Source: Hymenobacter radiodurans
GTDB taxonomy: Bacteria > Bacteroidota > Bacteroidia > Cytophagales > Hymenobacteraceae
Direction: 5' to 3'
DNA length: 64,000 nucleotides
NCBI RefSeq assembly: GCF_004355185.1
Contig: NZ_CP037922.1
Coordinates: 62,001-126,000 of the forward strand
In this document: piece by piece, positions 57,440 to 64,000 of the stretch
Numbering within the stretch: the stretch's first letter is position 1
Layout of the letters: every line of letters starts with the position of its first letter
The notes under the pieces: model-generated
Database searches by the model: none
Told to the model about the DNA's origin: nothing
The model's input: the letters and a program-made list of their open reading frames with translations, nothing else
Position numbers and translations under genes: made by a program

Positions 57440-58429
57440 CTACCCTACCATTACCGGCTCGGCAGCGGCAATTTCTTCCAGAATTTCCAGAATGATTGCG
57501 GGCTGCTCAGCGTCTACAAGTCGGGTGCGCCACTGCTTGGCGCCTTCCAGGCCCCGGAAATACTGAGCATAGTGGCGGCGCATCTCAAACACGCCCACGC
57601 GCGGACCTTTCCACTCAATACTCTTCTCGAAATGCATGCGGCACATGGCTACGCGCTCCTCAATAGTGGGCGGCGCCAGCTTTTCGCCAGTAGCCAGGTA
57701 GTGCTTAATTTCGCGAAAAATCCAGGGGTAGCCAATGCTGGCCCGGCCCACCATAATACCATCGACGCCGTAGCGCTCTTTGTAAAGCGCCGCCTTTTCG
57801 GGCGAATCGATGTCGCCGTTGCCGAAGATGGGAATACGAATGCGCGGGTTGTTTTTGATCCGGTGAATAAGCGTCCAGTCGGCTTCGCCTTTGTAGAGCT
57901 GCACGCGGGTGCGGCCATGCACGGTAAGCGCCTCAATACCAATATCCTGCAAGCGCTCGGCTACTTCCTCCACGTTTTTGGTGTCATCGTCCCAGCCCAG
58001 GCGAGTTTTTACCGTCACGGGCAGGTGCGTATTCCGCACCACGGCAGAAGTCATTTCCACCATTTTTGGAATATCGCGCAGCAGGGCTGCTCCGGCTCCC
58101 CGGCAAGCCACTTGCTTCACGGGGCAGCCGTAGTTAATGTCAATCAGGTCGGGGCCAGCAGCGGTGCTGATGGCAGAGCACTCGCCCATGGTGGCCACAT
58201 CGGAGCCAAACAGCTGAATGCCGATGGGCCGTTCATAGTCGAACACGTCGAGCTTTTTGCGGCTTTTGGCTGCGTCCCGAATCAGGCCTTCCGAGGAAAT
58301 AAACTCAGTGTACATCAAATCAGCCCCATTGGCTTTGCATACGGCCCGGAACGGTGGATCGGAAACGTCCTCCATTGGAGCTAACAGCAAGGGGAAATCG
58401 GGTAGAGCGAGGTCGCGGATGTGTACCAC
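57440..58429 (-). CDS. dusB: tRNA-dihydrouridine synthase
   Basis: The FMN enzyme of 329 residues opens with LLLAPMEDVSDPPFR, has the catalytic Cys in DINYGCPVKQV, and VTVKTRLGWDDDTKNVEEVAERLQDIGIEALTVHGRTR and FGNGDI later. It reduces uridine to dihydrouridine in tRNA. The family match is strong; DusB is the usual single Dus in Bacteroidota, and I assign it on that basis. Confidence 0.9.
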   Translation of the reverse strand: MVHIRDLALPDFPLLLAPMEDVSDPPFRAVCKANGADLMYTEFISSEGLIRDAAKSRKKLDVFDYERPIGIQLFGSDVATMGECSAISTAAGPDLIDINYGCPVKQVACRGAGAALLRDIPKMVEMTSAVVRNTHLPVTVKTRLGWDDDTKNVEEVAERLQDIGIEALTVHGRTRVQLYKGEADWTLIHRIKNNPRIRIPIFGNGDIDSPEKAALYKERYGVDGIMVGRASIGYPWIFREIKHYLATGEKLAPPTIEERVAMCRMHFEKSIEWKGPRVGVFEMRRHYAQYFRGLEGAKQWRTRLVDAEQPAIILEILEEIAAAEPVMVG

Positions 58430-58498
58430 AAGTAGGCAGTTAGAGGAATTTGCGCAAATTTACGACACTTCCAAGTTTCCCGTAACCACCTGTCTGCT

Positions 58499-59554
58499 AT
58501 GAAAGGTTTCGTGTCCAGCCGATTGCACCCATTGCTGACCCTGGTCTTGCTCGTTGGCCTAATGGTGGGCGGCTTGTGCATAGCCACATTTTTAATTGCA
58601 GTCTTGGCTAGCAGCATCTACGGTATTGGCTTGCTGGAAATGGGCAACGTCACAAGCCGGCCCGACTCGCACCCCGATGGTTGGGCGTTACTTATGCTCA
58701 GCCAGGGCCTGACCTTGTTTATCGGCTTTGCCGGTTCGGCGTTGGTGCTGGCCTGGATGCAAGGCTACCGCTGGACTGAGTATTTTGCCCCCCGCCGCCC
58801 CACGCGCACCGAATGGCTGCTACTGGCCGGGCTGCTTGTCATCGTTAGCCTCCCCGCCATGTCGAGCCTGATAGAATGGAATGCTAAAATGCACTTCCCG
58901 CCGTTCATGCAGGGGTTCGAAACGTGGGCCCGCCAACTGGAGGATAAGGCAGAAGCCATGACCAAGTCGCTGACTCAATTTAATACAGTAACACGCCTGT
59001 TAGTAGCGCTGCTCGTCATTGCCATCGTGCCGGCCATTAGTGAGGAGTTGGTTTTCCGCGGGGTCGTCCAGCGCAACCTGGTGCAGTGGACGGGCAGTCA
59101 CCACGTCGGTATCTGGCTGTCGGCCGCCATTTTCAGCGCCATCCACTTCCAGTTTTTTGGCTTCATTCCGCGCCTGGCTTTGGGCGTGATTTTTGGCTAC
59201 CTCTACGCCTGGAGCGGCAATATTCTGGTGCCTATGGCTGCACACTTTACCCAGAATGCCTTTCAGCTTGTCCTGCTATACTTAGTGCAGCAGCGCGCTT
59301 TGACGACTGATGCCTTCAATCCTGACTCAACGGAAAGCCTTCCGTGGCCGCTGGTGCTGCTTTCGGCATTGCTTTCGGCTGGTATTCTATATTATCTGTA
59401 CCAAAAAATGGCCCCCGCTACCGAGCCGACGGAGGCGCATACCATTGCTAGCACTGGTATAGCCGTGCGCACTGCCGATGCGCCCGTGCCACATGAGCGC
59501 CACACGCTCAGCGGCCGGGGCATTGAAGTCGATGATGACAAGTCGGCTTCCTAA
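58499..59554 (+). CDS. CPBP-family intramembrane metalloprotease
   Basis: The 351-residue protein has about eight helices and the CPBP (CAAX protease) motifs EELVFRG (about residue 182), AAIFSAIHFQFFGF and MAAHFTQN. These form the active site of Rce1-type proteases. Bacterial members cut peptides in the membrane or act in bacteriocin immunity; the substrate is unknown. It stands 144 bases from cdsA. A motif copy encodes Phe-Ala-Pro-Arg at 58783-58793. Confidence 0.87.
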   Translation: MKGFVSSRLHPLLTLVLLVGLMVGGLCIATFLIAVLASSIYGIGLLEMGNVTSRPDSHPDGWALLMLSQGLTLFIGFAGSALVLAWMQGYRWTEYFAPRRPTRTEWLLLAGLLVIVSLPAMSSLIEWNAKMHFPPFMQGFETWARQLEDKAEAMTKSLTQFNTVTRLLVALLVIAIVPAISEELVFRGVVQRNLVQWTGSHHVGIWLSAAIFSAIHFQFFGFIPRLALGVIFGYLYAWSGNILVPMAAHFTQNAFQLVLLYLVQQRALTTDAFNPDSTESLPWPLVLLSALLSAGILYYLYQKMAPATEPTEAHTIASTGIAVRTADAPVPHERHTLSGRGIEVDDDKSAS

Positions 59555-59644
59555 CTTTTATCTTCCATTAACCTCGCTATTTTGCCCCCCACGCCCGCCC
59601 CAGCCGAATCTACTCTGACCGACCAGCCGCCGGGCAAGAAGCCG

Positions 59645-60553
59645 ATGTCCAACCTCACGCAGCGCATTATTTTTGGTGCTATTGGCGCTGCGCTACTATT
59701 CGGCTGCATCTGGTACAGCGCGTGGAGCTTCGCCGTATTTTTTGCCTTAGTACAGGCCAAGATGCTGCTTGAGTTTTACCGCATGATGCGCAAGACTGGC
59801 TACGCTCCGGTGGCAGCTATGGGGGTGGGGGTGAGTGTGTTGCTTTTTATGGGCGTGCACTTAATTGCCGGAGCTGGACATTACAATACGGAAGGCAACT
59901 CGGCCATTCAGATTTACAATGCGGATGCTGCACCGGGTAGCTCAGTGGCTTTTTATTCGTTTGGCTTTCTAATTCAGCGGGCCTTACTTTGCAGCCTGGT
60001 CCTCATACCCGTCCTGCTGATACTGCGGGAAATGATTCTGTGGCCACGTTCCAAAAACCCCTTCGGGAACATTGGGGTGAATCTGCTGGGCTTATTCTAC
60101 GTGAGCATCCCGATGAGCTTGCTCAGCGTGCTGGCCTTCACCGAAACCGGCTACGACTTCCGCCGAGTTCTCGCCCTGCTTTTCCTCGTCTGGACCGCTG
60201 ACATTGGTGCTTACGCCGCTGGCAAAACTATGGGCAAGCATAAATTGGCCCCCAACATCTCGCCCGGCAAAACGTGGGAAGGTTGGATTGGCGGCGCCCT
60301 GCTTACCCTGGTGATGGGCTGGGCCTTAGGCTATTTACTGCCCGATATGCCACTCTCGCACCGCCTAGTTGCTGCTGCCGTCGTCGCCGTATTTGGAGTG
60401 CTCGGCGACCTGGCCGAATCGATGCTGAAGCGCAGTGTAGGCGTGAAAGACTCCGGCCGTATTCTGCCGGGTCATGGTGGATTGCTTGACCGGTTTGACG
60501 CGTTGCTGCTGGTCCTGCCGGTGCTGGTGCTGCTACAGCTATTAGTGGAGTAA
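59645..60553 (+). CDS. cdsA: Phosphatidate cytidylyltransferase
   Basis: CdsA makes CDP-diacylglycerol from phosphatidate and CTP. The 302-residue protein has several helices and the family signature SPGKTWEGWIGG and GDLAESMLKRSVGVKDSGRILPGHGGLLDRFD. ATG 59645 is preferred to TTG 59582, which would add a Pro-rich non-membrane stretch and begins inside the dispersed motif (59580-59590). Confidence 0.9.
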   Translation: MSNLTQRIIFGAIGAALLFGCIWYSAWSFAVFFALVQAKMLLEFYRMMRKTGYAPVAAMGVGVSVLLFMGVHLIAGAGHYNTEGNSAIQIYNADAAPGSSVAFYSFGFLIQRALLCSLVLIPVLLILREMILWPRSKNPFGNIGVNLLGLFYVSIPMSLLSVLAFTETGYDFRRVLALLFLVWTADIGAYAAGKTMGKHKLAPNISPGKTWEGWIGGALLTLVMGWALGYLLPDMPLSHRLVAAAVVAVFGVLGDLAESMLKRSVGVKDSGRILPGHGGLLDRFDALLLVLPVLVLLQLLVE

Positions 60554-60872
60554 GCCTGACCATATCAGCGCACTGCTTGATTTGTGGAGTTTGCCGCCAG
60601 AAATCTTCTACTATATTCTTGATTTTCAGGGTTCTGCTAACTAGGCTCCGCGGCATTCAGCTGTGGAGCTTAAGCCTGTTTCCTTTCCCCGAACTGGGAA
60701 AAGCATATGGATTGGGGCAATTATTGCACAGCGAAGCACCAAGGCGGTTTATTCAGCGTATGCACAAACCTAGTACCTTTGACCACCCCAAACACAGGGG
60801 GCATTTTGGGCTCCACCCGGCCTTTATGCGTCCTGAATTATAGTCCCACCCTTTTTCAACTCTTCCTCTTCT
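60554..60872. other. Intergenic region upstream of glutamate dehydrogenase
   Basis: This 319-base stretch contains a good TAnnTTTG promoter at 60774-60781. No terminator for cdsA and no gene is recognised. Confidence 0.5.
60774..60781 (+). promoter_or_regulatory. Promoter -7 element for glutamate dehydrogenase
   Basis: TACCTTTG fits TAnnTTTG, about 92 bases upstream of ATG 60873. Confidence 0.55.
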
Positions 60873-62159
60873 ATGGCTGTCACCACGGTGTACAAAGAGC
60901 CGGCTCCAATTGTGGACCGCGAAAATCCGCTTGAATCAATGATGTCGCGTTTTAATATCGCGGCGGAGATTCTGGGTCTGGATGAATCAACTTACAACGT
61001 TTTAAAAGCGCCTGATAAGCAGGTAATCGTCAATATTCCCGTGACCATGGACAATGGCCAAATTCGGGTGTTTGAAGGCTACCGCGTGGTTCACAACACG
61101 ATTCTGGGTCCGTCGAAAGGCGGTATCCGCTACGACATGCACGTGCACCTCGATGAGGTAAAAGCTTTGGCTGCCTGGATGACCTGGAAGTGCGCCGTAG
61201 TTGATATTCCCTATGGCGGAGCCAAGGGCGGTATTATCTGCGACCCCACCACGATGAGTGCCGGCGAAATCGAGCGTATGACCCGTGGCTACACGCTGGC
61301 TCTGAAAGACGTGTTTGGCCCCGACCGCGACATCCCGGCTCCCGACATGGGTACTGGTCCGCGCGAAATGGCCTGGCTGATGGATGAATTCTCTAAAACC
61401 ACAGGCGCTACGTCGCCCGCCGTTGTGACGGGCAAGCCCTTGGTAATGGGGGGCTCTTTGGGTCGGGTAGAAGCTACCGGTCGGGGCGTAATGGTATCTG
61501 CCATTGCGGCTATGAAAAAGCTCGGTATGGACCCCACCAAGTCATCGGCAGCGGTACAGGGATTTGGCAACGTAGGCTCGTGGGCGGCTAAGCTGCTCTG
61601 CGAGAAAGGTGTGAAAATCAAGGGCGTATCTGACATCAGCGGTGCTTACTGGAACGAGGAAGGCATCAACATCGATGAAGCTATTGCCTACAAAAACGCG
61701 CATAACGGCCGCTTAGAGGGCTACACTGGTGCCACTGCCATGGACCCCGACGACCTCCTAATCAGCGCTGTAGACGTACTGGTACCAGCTGCTGTTGAGG
61801 ACGTAATAACGGAGCACAACGCTGAGCGAATTCAGGCGAAGCTGATCGTGGAAGGTGCCAACGGCCCAACCTCAGCCAGCGCCGACGACATTATCAACCG
61901 TAAGGGTATTATGGTAGTGCCCGACATTCTGGCTAACTCTGGCGGCGTTACCGTGTCCTACTTCGAGTGGGTGCAGAACCGCTTGGGCTATAAGTGGAGC
62001 GAGGGCATGGTGATTGAGCGCGCCGCGCGCATCATGAACGACGCCTTCGAGAAAGTGTACGCTACCAGCCAGAAATATAAAGTGCCTATGCGCATCGCGG
62101 CTTACGTAGTAGCAATTGATAAAGTAGCTCAGACGTACAAGTTCCGCGGCGGCTACTAG
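60873..62159 (+). CDS. Glu/Leu/Phe/Val dehydrogenase, glutamate dehydrogenase type
   Basis: The 428-residue protein matches the NAD-type glutamate dehydrogenase of Bacteroidota and Bacillota: RVVHNTILGPSKGGIRY, AAWMTWKCAVVDIPYGGAKGGI (catalytic Lys in YGGAKGG), PAPDMGTGPREMAWLMDEF, and a Rossmann motif VQGFGNVGSWAAKL. It reversibly deaminates glutamate to 2-oxoglutarate. It is the third family member in this window and the longest. Confidence 0.9.
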   Translation: MAVTTVYKEPAPIVDRENPLESMMSRFNIAAEILGLDESTYNVLKAPDKQVIVNIPVTMDNGQIRVFEGYRVVHNTILGPSKGGIRYDMHVHLDEVKALAAWMTWKCAVVDIPYGGAKGGIICDPTTMSAGEIERMTRGYTLALKDVFGPDRDIPAPDMGTGPREMAWLMDEFSKTTGATSPAVVTGKPLVMGGSLGRVEATGRGVMVSAIAAMKKLGMDPTKSSAAVQGFGNVGSWAAKLLCEKGVKIKGVSDISGAYWNEEGINIDEAIAYKNAHNGRLEGYTGATAMDPDDLLISAVDVLVPAAVEDVITEHNAERIQAKLIVEGANGPTSASADDIINRKGIMVVPDILANSGGVTVSYFEWVQNRLGYKWSEGMVIERAARIMNDAFEKVYATSQKYKVPMRIAAYVVAIDKVAQTYKFRGGY

Positions 62160-62256
62160 GCCTTTCGTGGTTACGCCACAGTCAGCTTCATGGGTTATTA
62201 GACCAAATAGCTGAATTGCGCGTATGTAAACAGAGTAGTCGTAAAACTGTCTAATT

Positions 62257-62290
62257 GATAGCCCGGACCCTTTAGTCCGGGCTATCTTTG
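62257..62290 (+). terminator. Terminator after glutamate dehydrogenase
   Basis: GATAGCCCGGAC pairs perfectly with GTCCGGGCTATC around a 6-base loop, then a short T-run. Confidence 0.8.
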
Positions 62291-62425
62291 TCAGGCTTTT
62301 GTACATTCGTGACTAAACCCGACAACAAACCCAGTTTTCTTATCTGTTTGATTAGCTGAAACCTTGTAGCCGCGCATTTTGTCGGTTGGGTTCAGCCTTA
62401 GGTCAGCGCAGCTAATCTGCGATTT

Positions 62426-63106
62426 ATGAAGATTCACAAAGAAGGACGACGTATACTATTCTTTACGCTGCTGGCTCTGCTAGCTGTTAATTTGTTGCTG
62501 TTCCGATTTAATAGTCGCAACGAAACCTTCAATATCATTTTCGTCGTGGCATCGGCCGTGGCGTTTCTGCTGCTGTTGCAGTTTTTCCGCAGCCCTTACC
62601 GCAACCTGCTCACCCACGAGGATTTGCTAATTGCGCCTGCTGATGGAAAAGTGGTCGTGATTGAAGACGTACACGAACCGGAATACTTTGATGATGTGCG
62701 CAAGCAGATCAGCATCTTCATGTCGCCTATCAATGTGCACATCACCCGCAACCCGATTTCGGGTGTAGTGCGCTATTTCAAATATCACCCCGGCAATTAC
62801 CTAGTGGCCTGGCACCCCAAAAGCAGCACCAAAAACGAGCGTACTACGGTAGTAGTACAATCGGAAGCCGGGCCGATGGTCCTTTTTCGGCAGATTGCCG
62901 GCGCTATGGCCCGTCGCATTGTCTGGTACGTGAGCGAAGGCGACGAAGTAAGCCAGGGCGAAGAGTTCGGATTCATTAAGTTTGGCTCCCGTGTCGATAT
63001 TTATGTGCCGCTGGATACAATACTGAAAGTGCAGCTTGGAGATAAAGTGAAAGGCGGCGAAACGGTTATTGCCCAACTAAAAACGGAAACGCCCAGTCTG
63101 TTCTAG
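62426..63106 (+). CDS. psd: Phosphatidylserine decarboxylase (short type)
   Basis: The 226-residue proenzyme has two N-terminal helices and the Psd core: APADGKVVVIEDV, FMSPINVHITRNPISG, ERTTVVV, and the self-cleavage site FGSR (Gly187-Ser188), where cleavage generates the pyruvoyl group. It makes phosphatidylethanolamine from phosphatidylserine. The short length is typical of Bacteroidota. cdsA nearby feeds the same pathway, though the genes are not in one operon. Confidence 0.92.
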   Translation: MKIHKEGRRILFFTLLALLAVNLLLFRFNSRNETFNIIFVVASAVAFLLLLQFFRSPYRNLLTHEDLLIAPADGKVVVIEDVHEPEYFDDVRKQISIFMSPINVHITRNPISGVVRYFKYHPGNYLVAWHPKSSTKNERTTVVVQSEAGPMVLFRQIAGAMARRIVWYVSEGDEVSQGEEFGFIKFGSRVDIYVPLDTILKVQLGDKVKGGETVIAQLKTETPSLF

Positions 63107-63143
63107 TTCGTAGCTCGTTCATGCGAACGAGGATAAACAGCAC

Positions 63144-63179
63144 AAAAAAGCCCCCCAGACTTGCTCTGGGGGCTTTTTT
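63144..63179. terminator. Bidirectional terminator between psd and the DHFR-like gene
   Basis: AAAAAAGCCCCCCAGA pairs with TCTGGGGGCTTTTTT; convergent genes lie on each side. Confidence 0.9.
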
Positions 63180-63711
63180 ATTCGATGTTGGTGAGTTGGT
63201 AATGCAACAGTATCATCCCATTGGGCCAGGCATGATTGCGTAGCAGCTTAATCGGCTGTGCAGATTTTGGAGCTTCCCACAGCGGAATACCTTCGCCTAG
63301 TAGCCTCGGAACCACAAATAGCATCAGCTCATCCACCAGCGCTGCCGCCAGCAACGGGGCTGCCAGCTTGCTGCCGCCAATAAGCCAGATTGTGCCGCCT
63401 TCCTGCTGCCGCAATTGCCCGACAAACTCAACTGCCTCCGCCGTTACAAACCTGACGGATGAGTGTGCCGCCTCAGCGGGAGGGTTGCTGGTAAAAACGT
63501 AGTTGACAAGCTCTGGGTACGACCACTCACCAAAGGTGAGTATCTGTTCATAAGTAATGCGACCCATCAATGTAGCATCGACGGAAGCTAAAAAATCAGC
63601 GTAGCCATAATCTGATTCTGGTAGAATAGGCGGCAGCCAGTCAACAGAGCCATCGGACGAGGCAATATACCCGTCAAGGCTCGCGGCAATATATAGGACC
63701 ACTTTGCGCAT
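63178..63711 (-). CDS. Dihydrofolate reductase/RibD C-terminal family protein
   Basis: The 177-residue protein has VVLYIAASLDGYIA, DATLMGRITYEQI, the GGTIWLIGGSKLAAPLL nucleotide loop and LLGEGIPLW, the pattern of stand-alone RibD-C/DHFR-fold reductases. Whether it reduces a pterin, flavin precursor or other substrate is not known. It overlaps the terminator by two bases. Confidence 0.85.
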   Translation of the reverse strand: MRKVVLYIAASLDGYIASSDGSVDWLPPILPESDYGYADFLASVDATLMGRITYEQILTFGEWSYPELVNYVFTSNPPAEAAHSSVRFVTAEAVEFVGQLRQQEGGTIWLIGGSKLAAPLLAAALVDELMLFVVPRLLGEGIPLWEAPKSAQPIKLLRNHAWPNGMILLHYQLTNIE

Positions 63712-64000
63712 AAGCCAAGATACAGGTTTGGGATAATCCGGCCATAGAATACAGTGGCTTGTCTAAGTTAAAGCCAAGGAATACTGGAGGGTATCCACCT
63801 AGCTGAACAGTTATAATAATCTGTTCTATCAGATGGCACTAGGATTTCCTGATACTGCGGTGAAGTCACCGAAGTACGTGCTAGTTGTTGAGCAAGTAGG
63901 AGAATTCTAAAGTACGTGTAGTAGGCTTTTCCACAATGATTTAGCAGTTGTATCCTAAATCAAGCCTTAAACAATCCTAAAGTCACGTTAATAAATCAAA
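63712..64000. other. AT-rich right-end region, no gene recognised
   Basis: No convincing coding region, tRNA or terminator is seen in these 289 bases; they may hold the promoter of the DHFR-like gene and the flank of the next gene. Confidence 0.4.

Larger units (their letters stand above)
20816..59590. repeat. Dispersed 11-mer TTTTGCCCCCC (17 exact copies, either strand)
   Basis: Start positions with TTTTGCCCCCC on the plus strand: 20816, 29067, 29584, 39091, 44738, 44856, 46057, 58783, 59580. With GGGGGGCAAAA on the plus strand: 22357, 30692, 30851, 41245, 43872, 49794, 55399, 55883. Near-copies with AATT, ATTT or AAATT flanks lie at 8495, 9173, 14582, 15416, 18315, 24406, 34310, 44258 and 55735. 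In 64 kb on both strands a random 11-mer is expected about 0.03 times. Eleven copies are in genes, six between genes. Confidence 0.9.

Noticed and set aside
57437..58384. Long open frame opposite dusB
   Set aside because: The dusB frame has clear catalytic motifs; the opposite frame has none and reflects GC-rich codon structure.

Overview
The window looks like chromosome of a Bacteroidota bacterium, most likely Cytophagales/Hymenobacteraceae (Hymenobacter-like). The evidence is moderately GC-rich coding DNA, promoters of the TAnnTTTG (-7) type, weak or absent Shine-Dalgarno sequences, a PorE-like OmpA lipoprotein and a T9SS-type C-terminal domain, Bacteroidota families (DUF4293, DUF4476, DUF1573, nagB fused to a PIG-L deacetylase) and the order yajC-ybbR-coaE. 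I see no prophage, insertion sequence, CRISPR array or rRNA. There are four tRNAs (Phe-GAA, Pro-CGG, Pro-GGG, Val-UAC), all on the minus strand.

Layout. 1-2.7 kb: start of a PcrB/GGGP-synthase-like gene, two small membrane-associated proteins and a J-domain/TM/TPR protein. 2.8-6.5 kb: nagB-PIG-L fusion, then an AT-rich patch with one glycosyltransferase, then tRNA-Phe. 6.6-16 kb: a membrane Fe-S protein with a CCG-domain partner, the PorE-like lipoprotein, DUF4476, DUF4293, thiolase, GNAT and truA. 16-22.3 kb: two MsbA-type ABC exporters around a beta-barrel gene and two tRNA-Pro genes. 22.5-29.3 kb: leucine dehydrogenase, nusB, ytxH-like, isocitrate dehydrogenase, DUF1573, yajC, ybbR-like, coaE. 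29.3-46.6 kb: GNAT-like protein, GT39-like protein, lipocalin-like lipoprotein, tRNA-Val, AsmA-like protein, TerB-like protein, MscS channel, glutamate dehydrogenase, ArsR regulator, hemA, sensor kinase, CrtC-like lipoprotein, CarboxypepD_reg protein and APC permease. 46.8-56.2 kb: surface polysaccharide cluster (wzm, wzt, glycosyltransferases, a glycosyltransferase-methyltransferase fusion, a NodB deacetylase) flanked by lpxR. 56.2-64 kb: EamA exporter, dusB, CPBP protease, cdsA, a second glutamate dehydrogenase, psd and a DHFR-like protein.

Two genome-wide features stand out. First, the 11-mer TTTTGCCCCCC occurs 17 times (either strand), against about 0.03 expected for a random 11-mer in 64 kb. 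Eleven copies lie inside genes; all six intergenic copies lie upstream of a start codon and point towards it, some merging with a TAnnTTTG promoter. Its GCCCCCCAG core is also the arm of the common terminator family. Second, at least ten genes carry a reading-frame break, eleven breaks in all, each repaired by adding one G/C to a G or C run, often at a copy of this motif. These hit housekeeping genes (truA, hemA, yajC, nagB). Homopolymer under-calling in the assembly is the leading explanation, with real run instability or slippage as testable alternatives. I give such genes with joined coordinates.
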